Origin: Hyphomicrobiales bacterium | Lineage (GTDB): Bacteria > Pseudomonadota > Alphaproteobacteria > Rhizobiales > JAJFHR01 | Length of the DNA stretch: 64,000 bases | Assembly (NCBI GenBank): GCA_021775475.1 | Contig: JAJFHS010000049.1 | Location: 62,001 to 126,000, forward strand | Reading direction: 5' to 3' | Part shown: positions 32,782-40,449 of the stretch, in pieces | Numbering within the stretch: the first letter of the stretch is position 1 | Layout: every line of letters starts with the position of its first letter | The notes under the pieces: model-generated | Told to the model about the DNA's origin: nothing | Seen by the model: only the letters and a program-made list of their open reading frames with translations | Database searches by the model: none | Position numbers and translations under genes: made by a program

Positions 32782-34845
32782 CTACAACGGCTCAAAATCG
32801 TCATCTGGCTTGATAACTGGCTTTTCTTTGTAGACTACATAATCAGTCTCAGGGTCATGCTCTTCGGGGGGAGCTGCATCCTGAACGTCTTCCGGCTCTT
32901 CAGGTTGATTTTTAGGTTTTGCATATTTTTCACGAATGTAATCTCGCAGTTCTTCTCTTCCTTCCTTTGTCCGTTGAGGAAGGGATGATACACAACCGTA
33001 TGGAATTTCGAGGGGAATTGCTGTTCCCGTCACCCCCTTTATGTAGGTAGCGAATGTCAATGCGGGTTGAGCGTTGATAAAATCGGTTGACGTTCTCATT
33101 TCTTTAGATAGTCGGGTTGCATCATTCACCGATACACCACTACACATCTTGATTGAAGTGTTCGCCATAAAACTTGCACGCATTTTCGGTTCTAGTTGTC
33201 CTAAGTGCTGCGTAATCCAGAATGTGCCTACATTCATCTTGCGAGCTTGTTCGAGCATTGTAGTGATAGTCGTGTCGCTGTTGTTCTTCACGTAGTCATG
33301 GGATTCGTCACAGAAGAAATAAACCGGTTTTCTATTTTTCACGAGTGCTCGCTCTTGAATGGCTATGTTGAGCATAGCAAGATACAGACGACCTAAAAGC
33401 TCTGTACCACTATCCTTCAAAAGGCTCTTGTCTGTATCGAGTAGGATAAGTTTCCCTTTCCCCATTTCCTCAAACAAATCAAATTTGGAACCGGCCTGCG
33501 AGAACATGCGATCAAACACACCAACTTCCAAAACGTCATACAAACGACGAACGACTTGTGACTTCGTTTCTCCATATTCCTTTCTGTTAGGGAATTGGTT
33601 CTTAAAAAAGGTCTGAGCCGTTGGGCTGAGTTGAGCGATGTACTCTTGATAAGGTGGGGGACCTTCTTCCTCTAAAATTTCCCGCATTGTATGAAGTGTA
33701 CTATCGGGGATTAGAATGAGAAGACGTATCACAAAATTAAAAAGAGTTTCTTGTTTAGTGGTCATGGCCGCACCCAGGATGCCACCGATTACAAAACGTA
33801 ATACCTCAATAGCCCCATTAACTACTCGTTCTTGGTCAGCAGCAGGATATTGGGACTTTCTCGACATACCCATATCGAACAAAGATATTGGAATGGGAAA
33901 CTGGATGTCACTTGGATCAATGTGGATTATTTTGTCCATAGGCATGTCAATGTTGAGTAATGTATCAAACAACTCTTTTTGACTATCCATCACAATGATT
34001 GAACATTCACTACGTAGTAGACTCACTAATTCATTCTTGATGAACCAAGTTATTAACTGGGTCTTACCCGATCCTGTTCCTGCTGTAATAAGTCCATGTT
34101 CATAATACTTTTCGCGGGGAAAGCCGAACGGCATATCCACTTCAAAAAGTTCTTGCAACGGTGTATCCGCTAAATATGCTTCTACTACATCATCACCTGT
34201 ATATTGTGCAGGAAACACGGTTGGTGTTCCCAAGGCATTCAGATTTCTATTTAAGGTGGTTCTCATTGTATTAAAATAATCACTGCGGAATATAACCCTG
34301 ATACAACTATCGACTGAACTATTTAGATCGTTCAGCAAATAGCGTATGGGAACATTCGCCTCTTCTGGCAACTCCGGGGGGTTTATGCTGTCAATACAAT
34401 CATAAATGACCTCTATTACTGCATCGGCATTTACCTGACTAACACTCCCCAGTTTCGACAAACGGTCTCTGTATCGCGCACCCTCAATACTATTACATAT
34501 TGGAGGCGGTGGCTCCAATACACCACTACCTATCTCCATTTCAAACAGCGCCTCTGCTACCGGAATAAACTCCTCCTCAAGTTTCCACTCGACTGATACT
34601 TCTTTATATGAAGCAAGAATTGTCTCGTACAGTTCCAAGGTGTGTTTGCGGGATGCTTCCTCTTTAGTCGTAGGGTTGTTTTTCCAATAGTAATAACCAG
34701 CGACAACACCAGCACCCGCTAATCCAACTGGTAGGGCAATAACTGAAAAAACGATGAGAAGCATCACCATGCCAATGAACGCAATAGCAATAAGGTAGGT
34801 TACTATCTCCCCACCTTCAGAATTCACGAGTATTGACCTCTCCAT
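32782..34845 (-). CDS. Membrane-anchored DNA-transfer ATPase (TraG/VirD4-like)
   Basis: 687 residues. Two N-terminal membrane helices (YLIAIAFIGMVMLLIVFSVI and the next), then a P-loop ATPase: Walker A GLITAGTGSGKTQLITWF, Walker B VYFFCDESHDYV, and a later QARKMNVGTFWITQHLGQLE typical of coupling proteins. The C-terminal tail is acidic and Pro-rich. Such proteins feed DNA to a conjugation channel. No obvious relaxase or VirB channel set is in this window, so the element may be mobilised rather than self-transferred. Confidence 0.8.
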   Translation of the reverse strand: MERSILVNSEGGEIVTYLIAIAFIGMVMLLIVFSVIALPVGLAGAGVVAGYYYWKNNPTTKEEASRKHTLELYETILASYKEVSVEWKLEEEFIPVAEALFEMEIGSGVLEPPPPICNSIEGARYRDRLSKLGSVSQVNADAVIEVIYDCIDSINPPELPEEANVPIRYLLNDLNSSVDSCIRVIFRSDYFNTMRTTLNRNLNALGTPTVFPAQYTGDDVVEAYLADTPLQELFEVDMPFGFPREKYYEHGLITAGTGSGKTQLITWFIKNELVSLLRSECSIIVMDSQKELFDTLLNIDMPMDKIIHIDPSDIQFPIPISLFDMGMSRKSQYPAADQERVVNGAIEVLRFVIGGILGAAMTTKQETLFNFVIRLLILIPDSTLHTMREILEEEGPPPYQEYIAQLSPTAQTFFKNQFPNRKEYGETKSQVVRRLYDVLEVGVFDRMFSQAGSKFDLFEEMGKGKLILLDTDKSLLKDSGTELLGRLYLAMLNIAIQERALVKNRKPVYFFCDESHDYVKNNSDTTITTMLEQARKMNVGTFWITQHLGQLEPKMRASFMANTSIKMCSGVSVNDATRLSKEMRTSTDFINAQPALTFATYIKGVTGTAIPLEIPYGCVSSLPQRTKEGREELRDYIREKYAKPKNQPEEPEDVQDAAPPEEHDPETDYVVYKEKPVIKPDDDFEPL

Positions 34846-35209
34846 CTAACTCAGGGTCAACTTCAAGATATGATTTGATTTTTGGCATAACATCCCATAA
34901 TTTTTCTTCGTATTGTTTTGCGTCAGAGGGTGAACCACATTTAAATTCATTTGGCCCGTGGAGGAGTGAGCTTAATTTGAGATTGTAGAAAGTAGGAGTA
35001 AATAGCTCAGGCTTTTCTTTTTCATATTTGGTTTGGAAAGTTGGAGTTCTCTGAAGTACCAATATATTTTTGGTATCCATTTTCTCAAGTATATGGCGTT
35101 CCTCCTCAGAAAAAATAACATGACAAGTCACAACCCAATAAGCTGTTGTGCTTTTTGAAAAAAAGCCCGTTGTCTCTTCTTCTTCCTTGTGCGATATGGT
35201 AACTCTCAC
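34817..35209 (-). CDS. Unrecognised protein, 130 residues
   Basis: Overlaps the large ATPase start by 29 bp. Reads like a small soluble beta/alpha domain (FFSKSTTAYWVVTCHVIFSE; LFTPTFYNLKLSSLLHGPNE) with an acidic tail. No family recognised. Its position between two ATPase genes suggests a part of the same machinery. Confidence 0.6.
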   Translation of the reverse strand: MRVTISHKEEEETTGFFSKSTTAYWVVTCHVIFSEEERHILEKMDTKNILVLQRTPTFQTKYEKEKPELFTPTFYNLKLSSLLHGPNEFKCGSPSDAKQYEEKLWDVMPKIKSYLEVDPELDGEVNTREF

Positions 35210-35262
35210 TTTATCCCCCTATTTATGACAAAAATTAAAGTTCGAGGGCTGACGGGCATAAG

Positions 35263-36501
35263 TCAAGCATTTTCAATATAGGAGTTAATTTTGGCAGCGA
35301 CATGCTCTCTAGGCGACGCATATTTGATGCGGTTCTTGCTCAATAATTTCTCTCTTCGTTTTGGGTTTGGTGTCACATCCGGTTTTGGCATGGTGACTGT
35401 AGAATAGAAATAGCGTTTTTGAATAGAGAAATCAGGGACCGTAACCAGTGCCTCGTGCAATGGCAACTCATATAGTTTGTCCACTGTGTTGTCATTTGGG
35501 ACGTAGTTTTTCATGTATTCAGCATCGTCTATGCCGGTTCTAAAAGCGATTGTAGTCCCACAATTACCAAACAAAGCAGAATTGAAATCCTTTAGTTCTG
35601 GTTGGATGAATTGATGAGCGATTGTAATAGACACAGAAAACTTTCGAATGCCCGATAACATTTCAGTTACCGTATTACCGGCGAAAGTATCAGCCTCATC
35701 AATATAGATATGGAAAGGGTTATCGTCTTCACGGGAAAGGGCCGCGTTGTGTATTGCGGACAATAACAATGATCCCATCATCTTCGTTTTTTGTAGGCCA
35801 AGTTTACCCTGGGGCAATCTAGCAAATAGTATCTTCCCTTTAAGGACATCGCGCAAGTCAAAAGCACTCTTCGCCTGCCCTAAACAGTGTCGAATATGCG
35901 GGTCTGCTAAGAAGTACTGAAACTTTCCAAAAGTGCTTTCAATCAAAGTAGCGCGGTCCCGTTTGTTAGGTATCTTCAAAAACACCTCTTTCCAATAACG
36001 CCGTACCATTGGATCACTTGTTCTTTTGATAACAGCCTTCAACCTCTTTTCATCCGATAACATCAATGGGATGCCTAACAGAGTACCATTCTCAACATCT
36101 AATAAGGAAGCAATGCAGTGGTACACAATCAATTCAACTCGTGATGCCGAAAAGTTTTTCTTGAAGCCCCACAAACTATCCTTCGCAGTATCCAGGTTGG
36201 ATGATGCAACAAATGGACGGCGGTGCTCTGGGACTGCCTGAAGTGGATTAAATGCGATGGGGAAATCGTAATCTGAAACATCGAAGACAATCAAATCGTC
36301 TTCTCGTCTCTTCGGGAACTGTTCAAGGATTGTGTTTGTGTCGTGGCCATGGGGGTCAATGAAAAGGACACCGTGATCGTTTTCGATGTCGTTTAGAATT
36401 AGCTGTTGTAGCAATGTGGATTTTCCCGTACCTGTTTGGCCAATTATATGTGTATGGCGAAATCGGTACGGTTGTATCGTTGTAAGGTCAAACGTGTTCA
36501 T
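35263..36501 (-). CDS. Second DNA-transfer-type ATPase (DUF87/TraG-like)
   Basis: 412 residues from ATG 36501 (the frame extends to 36558). Walker A THIIGQTGTGKSTLLQQLIL, DPHGHDTN after strand 2, Walker B FHIYIDEADTFAGN, and VSITIAHQFIQPEL with a sensor Gln. No membrane helices, so cytosolic. DUF87-type proteins move DNA in conjugation or packaging. Two different ATPases in one island may act in sequence. Confidence 0.8.
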   Translation of the reverse strand: MNTFDLTTIQPYRFRHTHIIGQTGTGKSTLLQQLILNDIENDHGVLFIDPHGHDTNTILEQFPKRREDDLIVFDVSDYDFPIAFNPLQAVPEHRRPFVASSNLDTAKDSLWGFKKNFSASRVELIVYHCIASLLDVENGTLLGIPLMLSDEKRLKAVIKRTSDPMVRRYWKEVFLKIPNKRDRATLIESTFGKFQYFLADPHIRHCLGQAKSAFDLRDVLKGKILFARLPQGKLGLQKTKMMGSLLLSAIHNAALSREDDNPFHIYIDEADTFAGNTVTEMLSGIRKFSVSITIAHQFIQPELKDFNSALFGNCGTTIAFRTGIDDAEYMKNYVPNDNTVDKLYELPLHEALVTVPDFSIQKRYFYSTVTMPKPDVTPNPKRREKLLSKNRIKYASPREHVAAKINSYIENA

Positions 36502-36706
36502 GTGACAGGACAACACCCTAAGACCTGTACACAAAACGTGCTGGTGACATAGGTACAAGTATATGGTGTTGTCGTGAATAATGAACAGTCCGCAGGTATT
36601 ATACCTTTTTATTTGTTCATGTTTTGTTCTTCAGCGACTTTGAAACCGGAACCACCTTTGTATGGAGACACTAGGCACATACCCTAATGCCACCGTACAA
36701 GGGGAG

Positions 36707-36880
36707 TTATTCGTAGCAGTCTGCGCAAATGGGATTTCTAACTGCATTGTTCGTTATGGCTGAATTTGCCTTGTCAATACCGGTGATGTACATTCGGTTA
36801 GACTCCCTTATTTTACCACAAACACGACATGGGTACTTCCGATTGCTAGTGTTCATTTTAGGTTGGTAGCTTCTGGCCAT
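36707..36880 (-). CDS. Small zinc-ribbon protein, 57 residues
   Basis: From ATG 36880: YPCRVCGKIRESNRMY, a spacer, and ICADCYE at the end, giving two CxxC knuckles. No strong ribosome site; the start could be ATG 36856. Probably a zinc-stabilised nucleic-acid-binding protein of the island. Confidence 0.5.
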   Translation of the reverse strand: MARSYQPKMNTSNRKYPCRVCGKIRESNRMYITGIDKANSAITNNAVRNPICADCYE

Positions 36881-36969
36881 ATAAAGCAACATAGTATCAA
36901 AAACAGAGAAACAAGAAACACAAAAAGCACACGACAATGTGTGCTTTGATTGTGTGAGAATTGCACTAA

Positions 36970-37212
36970 TTAGTAAGCGAACAAAGCCCCCACCTTGAGC
37001 GCTTCGCCGATGTTACTTCTCAATAAATCGACCTCGGTGTAATCTTCATAATGCCAGTCAATTTCGTGGCAAACGTTATACAGTTTCGCCTCACTATCAT
37101 AGAAGATATTTTTACTACTGCGAGCAAGGCCGCCCGCAAGTGAAATAAAACACTCAAGCGCTTCATTATCCGAGAGCTGTTTTAGCTCTGTGATTGAGTT
37201 GATTTTTGTCAT
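36970..37212 (-). CDS. Unrecognised small protein, 80 residues
   Basis: From ATG 37212, overlapping the preceding ArdC-like ORF by 47 bp. Helical start (TKINSITELKQLSDNEALEC), ending VDLLRSNIGEALKVGALFAY. No family recognised. The large overlap leaves the start uncertain. Confidence 0.45.
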   Translation of the reverse strand: MTKINSITELKQLSDNEALECFISLAGGLARSSKNIFYDSEAKLYNVCHEIDWHYEDYTEVDLLRSNIGEALKVGALFAY

Positions 37213-37489
37213 ATGATATTTTTTTAACCTGCTCACGATTAAAGACTTTGAAATGTACTGGTGCCTTCCCTTCGTTTGTTTTACCATCTTTCGTTTTGGT
37301 AGAACGGTCAACAAATTTTATTAATCCTGTACCCTTGCTACCTTTTGTTACATTGTAGCCAGCAGAACGCCATTGTAAGAATGTCGCCCATTCCATGTTT
37401 GCTTCGTTGGCTTCTAATAATGCGGGAACATTTTTTCCCTGATACACAACTCCACTAATAGGGTTGTGCGGTGCGTTTATTGTTTCCAT
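37166..37489 (-). CDS. ArdC N-terminal-domain-only protein
   Basis: 107 residues matching the single-strand-DNA-binding half of ArdC: EWATFLQWRSAGYNVTKGSK, GTGLIKFVD, and VHFKVFNREQV. The metalloprotease half is missing and the following frame does not supply it, so this is a short stand-alone form or a truncated paralogue of the ardC at 28735. A 15-bp inverted repeat 21 bp upstream may control it. Confidence 0.6.
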   Translation of the reverse strand: METINAPHNPISGVVYQGKNVPALLEANEANMEWATFLQWRSAGYNVTKGSKGTGLIKFVDRSTKTKDGKTNEGKAPVHFKVFNREQVKKISYDKNQLNHRAKTALG

Positions 37490-37509
37490 ATTGTATGTGA
37501 TTATGGATT

Positions 37510-37560
37510 TGTAATGTGTAGAAAATTCACTTATGTGGTGTGACGTTTCTACACATTACA
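37510..37560. repeat. 15-bp inverted repeat
   Basis: TGTAATGTGTAGAAA (37510-37524) and its exact complement (37546-37560), 21 bp apart, directly upstream of the ArdC-like gene. Operator or cruciform. Confidence 0.75.
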
Positions 37561-37769
37561 TTCTAACAAATTACAGCCAAATGTCCAGAATGTGACTCAG
37601 TTGAGCCATATAATCGTAGTTTGTCGAATCGTATTGTTTAAAGTGTAAAGAACAAAACCAACATATAAATAGAGTTGATAAGAGCATAGGACTGTAGGTT
37701 GTAACAGTTGTACGTAAAGTATAATTGTGAAAGGTTTTTGTATTGTTGTTTAATATGTATTGTATAGTG

Positions 37770-37931
37770 TCCGTCCACAGTTGTCGGGAGCGTAGGCGAC
37801 ATGACTTCAGATTCTATAGGACAAGGCCGCGTGTGGGTGTTTCCATCGCGCGTGTCTTTTTCGTTTCTGTGACAGTGGTTCAGAAATAGAGTATGAAGTC
37901 ATGGCGGTAAGCCTGACAACTGTGTGACGGA
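37770..37931. repeat. Long imperfect inverted repeat (MITE- or oriT-like)
   Basis: The left arm (37770-37809) starts TCCGTCCACAGTTGTC; the right arm (37894-37931) on the other strand starts TCCGTCACACAGTTGTC; both arms end toward the centre in TGACTTC. The centre has further short symmetric stretches (TTCTAT/ATAGAG). No clear target duplication flanks it. Confidence 0.65.
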
Positions 37932-38031
37932 ATGAGTAAGTATAGTACTGTATGTTGTACCATACTGTATTACCATACCAGAAAAGAACTATAATATAGG
38001 CTGTATGGTATGGAATTGAAAACAAATAATG

Positions 38032-38397
38032 CTAAGGATTGGATGAATAAACCCCATCTTTAGCATCAACAGTGCCAGCTTTCTTCAATGCAGCAAGTGC
38101 ATTGGAGACAGACTGTTGTGCCGACTTGTCGGTAGCGTTTAACTGTGTAAGTAGTTCAGCACGAGTGATGCCGTTCGGCGCTGCCTTCACAGCATCTAGC
38201 ACATGTTTCCTGATGCCAGTGCGCCGTGTTCCGGTTGTAGTAGTGCCTGTGAGCTTGTAGTTGTACCCAAGGGCGTTGAGTTCTTTCAAAGCATTTTCAA
38301 CCTTAGATAAGACTCTCTTTTTTTCCTCTGAAACTATCTGTTTCTTCTGTGCTTCGAGTGCTGCAATCTGGTGATCTAGTTCTGATAGAGTAGGCAT
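38032..38397 (-). CDS. Coiled-coil plus winged-helix DNA-binding protein
   Basis: 121 residues from ATG 38397. An N-terminal coiled coil (LDHQIAALEAQKKQIVSEEK), a Thr/Arg linker, and a winged helix (VLDAVKAAPNGITRAELLTQ; SVSNALAALKKAGTVDAKDG). The layout recalls H-NS/MvaT-type silencers, but the C-terminal domain is a winged helix. Probably a regulator of the AT-rich island. Confidence 0.65.
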   Translation of the reverse strand: MPTLSELDHQIAALEAQKKQIVSEEKKRVLSKVENALKELNALGYNYKLTGTTTTGTRRTGIRKHVLDAVKAAPNGITRAELLTQLNATDKSAQQSVSNALAALKKAGTVDAKDGVYSSNP

Positions 38398-38499
38398 GGT
38401 ACACCTGTATGTGAGTTGATGATTAGAATTGTGTACATTGGTAAAATCAGTGGTGCAAGTAAAAAAGGGAGTGGCACGATGGCCACTCCCCCTGCTCAA

Positions 38500-38697
38500 T
38501 TAAGAGCTTACAGACAAATCGCAATCTAAGATACGTTGTTTAATCCAATCATCTATTTCATCCTCCACCCACGCCACTCGGTTCTGACCTAACCTAACCC
38601 TAGAAGGGAACTGTCCTGCCTTCTCCATCCTAGCGATGTGTGCAAACGAATAAACAACACGATCACGCACCTCTTTCTTCGATAATAGTCTCATCAC
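38500..38697 (-). CDS. AlpA-family regulator / excisionase
   Basis: 65 residues: MRLLSKKEVRDRVVYSFAHI, FPSRVRLGQNRVAWVEDEID, DWIKQRI. This is the MerR-like winged helix of AlpA and phage excisionases, which guide excision of integrated elements. It lies 56 bp downstream of the integrase gene on the same strand, the usual pairing. Confidence 0.85.
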   Translation of the reverse strand: MMRLLSKKEVRDRVVYSFAHIARMEKAGQFPSRVRLGQNRVAWVEDEIDDWIKQRILDCDLSVSS

Positions 38698-38753
38698 GCG
38701 TACTCCATAATTGGAGCACTGCGCAATGCCCTGGGTTGCAAAATCCCGGGTGC

Positions 38754-39773
38754 TTAGACTGTATCTGTCTGAATGAGAGAGTTCAAATGATTTTCATAAA
38801 CGGCAAGAGCTTCAGTCATTTCCGTCAAATACGAATACCTATTGTATATTCCAGCAACACCTGAAAACGTACCAGAGATATGATTGAGCATCTTTTCTAC
38901 AACATGAATAGGGGTGCCTAAACGAGCGTGTGTAGAAGCAAATGTGCGCCGTAGGTCGTGAAGTGTCCAACCAGTCACTCCAGAACTTTCGTCAAGTCGT
39001 GCTTTCGCTTTCGTCCAACCATTAAACGTAGGGGCTGGCAAATAAGGTAGTGCCATATCGACTGGAAATGTATGCAACAAACCATTCTTTGTATACTCAG
39101 CCGGGATAGTGGCAATGTTATCTGAAATAGAAATGTGTACCAGTTCGCCTTTGCGCTGCCCGGTTATGATAAGCAGTTTTACAATGGTAGAGAAACGATC
39201 CTCACTAAGACTGTTCCATATTGCTTTGAGTTCTTTTTCTGAAAGCACACGATCTCTCTTATTGATTTTGCCCTGGTTTCGTAGGCCAGCAATCGGGTTC
39301 TGCTCTATGTAGCCATTATGAACACACCAATTAAGGAACACCTGAAAAGCAGTAGTCAGATGAGACAGCTCTCCGGGTGTAGAACGGAAAGCCTGTAGCG
39401 TTGTGAGTATGGTTTGCTTGTCCCAACTGTCGGGAAAGCGTTTGAGGAGGCGGGTGTAGTCTTTGACGGTGCGGGGCTTATTTTTCACCGAACAGTGGAA
39501 AAGGAAGGCTCTGAGAGCTTCAAGTGGCTCGATGGTGGCATTTTTAGGTGCTAAAGGTTGTAATATAGCTATCGCCTTTGTGCGGGCGTTTTTGAGGGAA
39601 AGGGCAGGGTATTTGCCTATCGTTGTAGATTTTCGGGTGCTCCCTTGTAAGACGATAAAAGAAACACCAGACTTGTAGACACGGACACCGAAGTTGGGTA
39701 TAGCATCATCGAAATATCTCTTCTTCGAGCCATCCAATTGAAGATTGCGGAGAAATAAGTCTGTAAGTTTCAT
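38754..39773 (-). CDS. Tyrosine recombinase (integrase)
   Basis: 339 residues. N-terminal arm-binding domain of P4-type integrases (GVRVYKSGVSFIVLQGS), core-binding SAM-like region, and catalytic domain with Arg in LIITGQRKGELVHI, HxxR in LHDLRRTFASTHARLG, a second His in MLNHISG and nucleophile Tyr in IYNRYSYL. Its start is 121 bp from the 5' end of tRNA-Gln. It probably integrated the island. Confidence 0.92.
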   Translation of the reverse strand: MKLTDLFLRNLQLDGSKKRYFDDAIPNFGVRVYKSGVSFIVLQGSTRKSTTIGKYPALSLKNARTKAIAILQPLAPKNATIEPLEALRAFLFHCSVKNKPRTVKDYTRLLKRFPDSWDKQTILTTLQAFRSTPGELSHLTTAFQVFLNWCVHNGYIEQNPIAGLRNQGKINKRDRVLSEKELKAIWNSLSEDRFSTIVKLLIITGQRKGELVHISISDNIATIPAEYTKNGLLHTFPVDMALPYLPAPTFNGWTKAKARLDESSGVTGWTLHDLRRTFASTHARLGTPIHVVEKMLNHISGTFSGVAGIYNRYSYLTEMTEALAVYENHLNSLIQTDTV

Positions 39774-39774
39774 T

Positions 39775-39854
39775 GGGTCACATCCGGGTCACATAAAAAG
39801 ATGGTCTGTCGTGAAATGGTATGAATAGATATGAGCATAGAGCATATAGTGACC
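39775..39854. repeat. GGGTCACAT repeats between integrase and tRNA
   Basis: GGGTCACAT at 39775-39783 and 39786-39794 (11-bp spacing, one helical turn), with an inverted AGTGACC at 39848-39854. They overlap the integrase start and upstream region. Possible integrase arm sites or an autoregulatory operator. Confidence 0.45.
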
Positions 39855-39893
39855 TAAGTAAAATCAATAACTTACGTTCATTATGACACACTA

Positions 39894-39967
39894 TGGGGAC
39901 TCGTCTAATGGTAGGACAGCGGACTCTGACTCCGTAAGTCCAGGTTCGAATCCTGGGTCCCCAGCCA
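39894..39967 (+). tRNA. tRNA-Gln (CTG anticodon)
   Basis: Acceptor stem TGGGGAC/GTCCCCA, D-arm TCTAATGGTAGGACA, anticodon stem-loop GCGGA-CTCTGAC-TCCGT with CTG (reads CAG), T-arm with GGTTCGAATCC, discriminator G and encoded CCA at 39965-39967. 74 nt. The complete gene lies at the right edge of the AT-rich island. Confidence 0.95.
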
Positions 39968-39997
39968 ATAAAAACAATGGGTTAGCAGAATAATTTT

Positions 39998-40159
39998 TCA
40001 AGGTTTGCCAATTTTTGCCCCCCCTTGGTTCATTTTTACTTCAAAATTCTTCACCACAGCGGTCATGGTTATATCACCGCGCTCGCCAATGCTCAGCCCC
40101 ATCGGTTTGGGCATGGCAGCCTGATCGTTCGCGTTATCAGCCGGTGGTTGTTTGTTCAT
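39998..40159 (-). CDS. Small unrecognised protein, 53 residues
   Basis: An uninterrupted minus-strand ORF, ATG 40159 to TGA 39998. MNKQPPADNANDQAAMPKPM is a polar start, then GLSIGERGDITMTAVVKNFE and a basic Gly-rich end. The second half looks structured. It reads like real protein and its GC content matches the chromosome, but the family is unknown and no strong ribosome site is seen. Confidence 0.45.
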   Translation of the reverse strand: MNKQPPADNANDQAAMPKPMGLSIGERGDITMTAVVKNFEVKMNQGGAKIGKP

Positions 40160-40416
40160 AAAGCCTCAAACTGTTTGTAACCGCAACACAGCCAACACCC
40201 AATTACTGCGCAAAAGGAAAGCCGCAAGCACAGAACCTGACATTGGCTGGCCTGTTCCTGCATATAACACCGGCTCGGTATTTTGTTCTGAAATTCAGGA
40301 AAATCTTGCCATTTGCATCGCCAGAACATTCGCGAGTTCCCATTTAACAAATAACGTGTACACTGGTCTCAACTAGAATTTTCAGGAGCCATACGCCGCT
40401 TCAGTTTTAACACGAG
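40160..40416. other. Gene-free stretch before ppx
   Basis: About 260 bp without a convincing ORF. A GGAG-containing site (AGGAGCC, about 40384) lies ahead of the next gene's candidate starts. Confidence 0.4.
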
Positions 40417-40449
40417 TTGTGTGAATTGGCGGATCTGGCAGGTTGGACC

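Larger units (their letters stand above)
37490..38031. other. Gene-free stretch with repeats, possible transfer or replication origin
   Basis: 542 bp without a convincing ORF. It holds a 15-bp inverted repeat (37510-37560), a 162-bp region with about 39-bp imperfect inverted arms (37770-37931), and several TACCATAC / GTATGGTA copies (about 37960-38010). This density of symmetry, beside DNA-transfer genes, fits an origin or a structured RNA. Confidence 0.5.

Noticed and set aside
37807-38025. 72-codon minus-strand ORF
   Set aside because: Tyr-rich translation of repeats inside the long inverted repeat region, no ribosome site.
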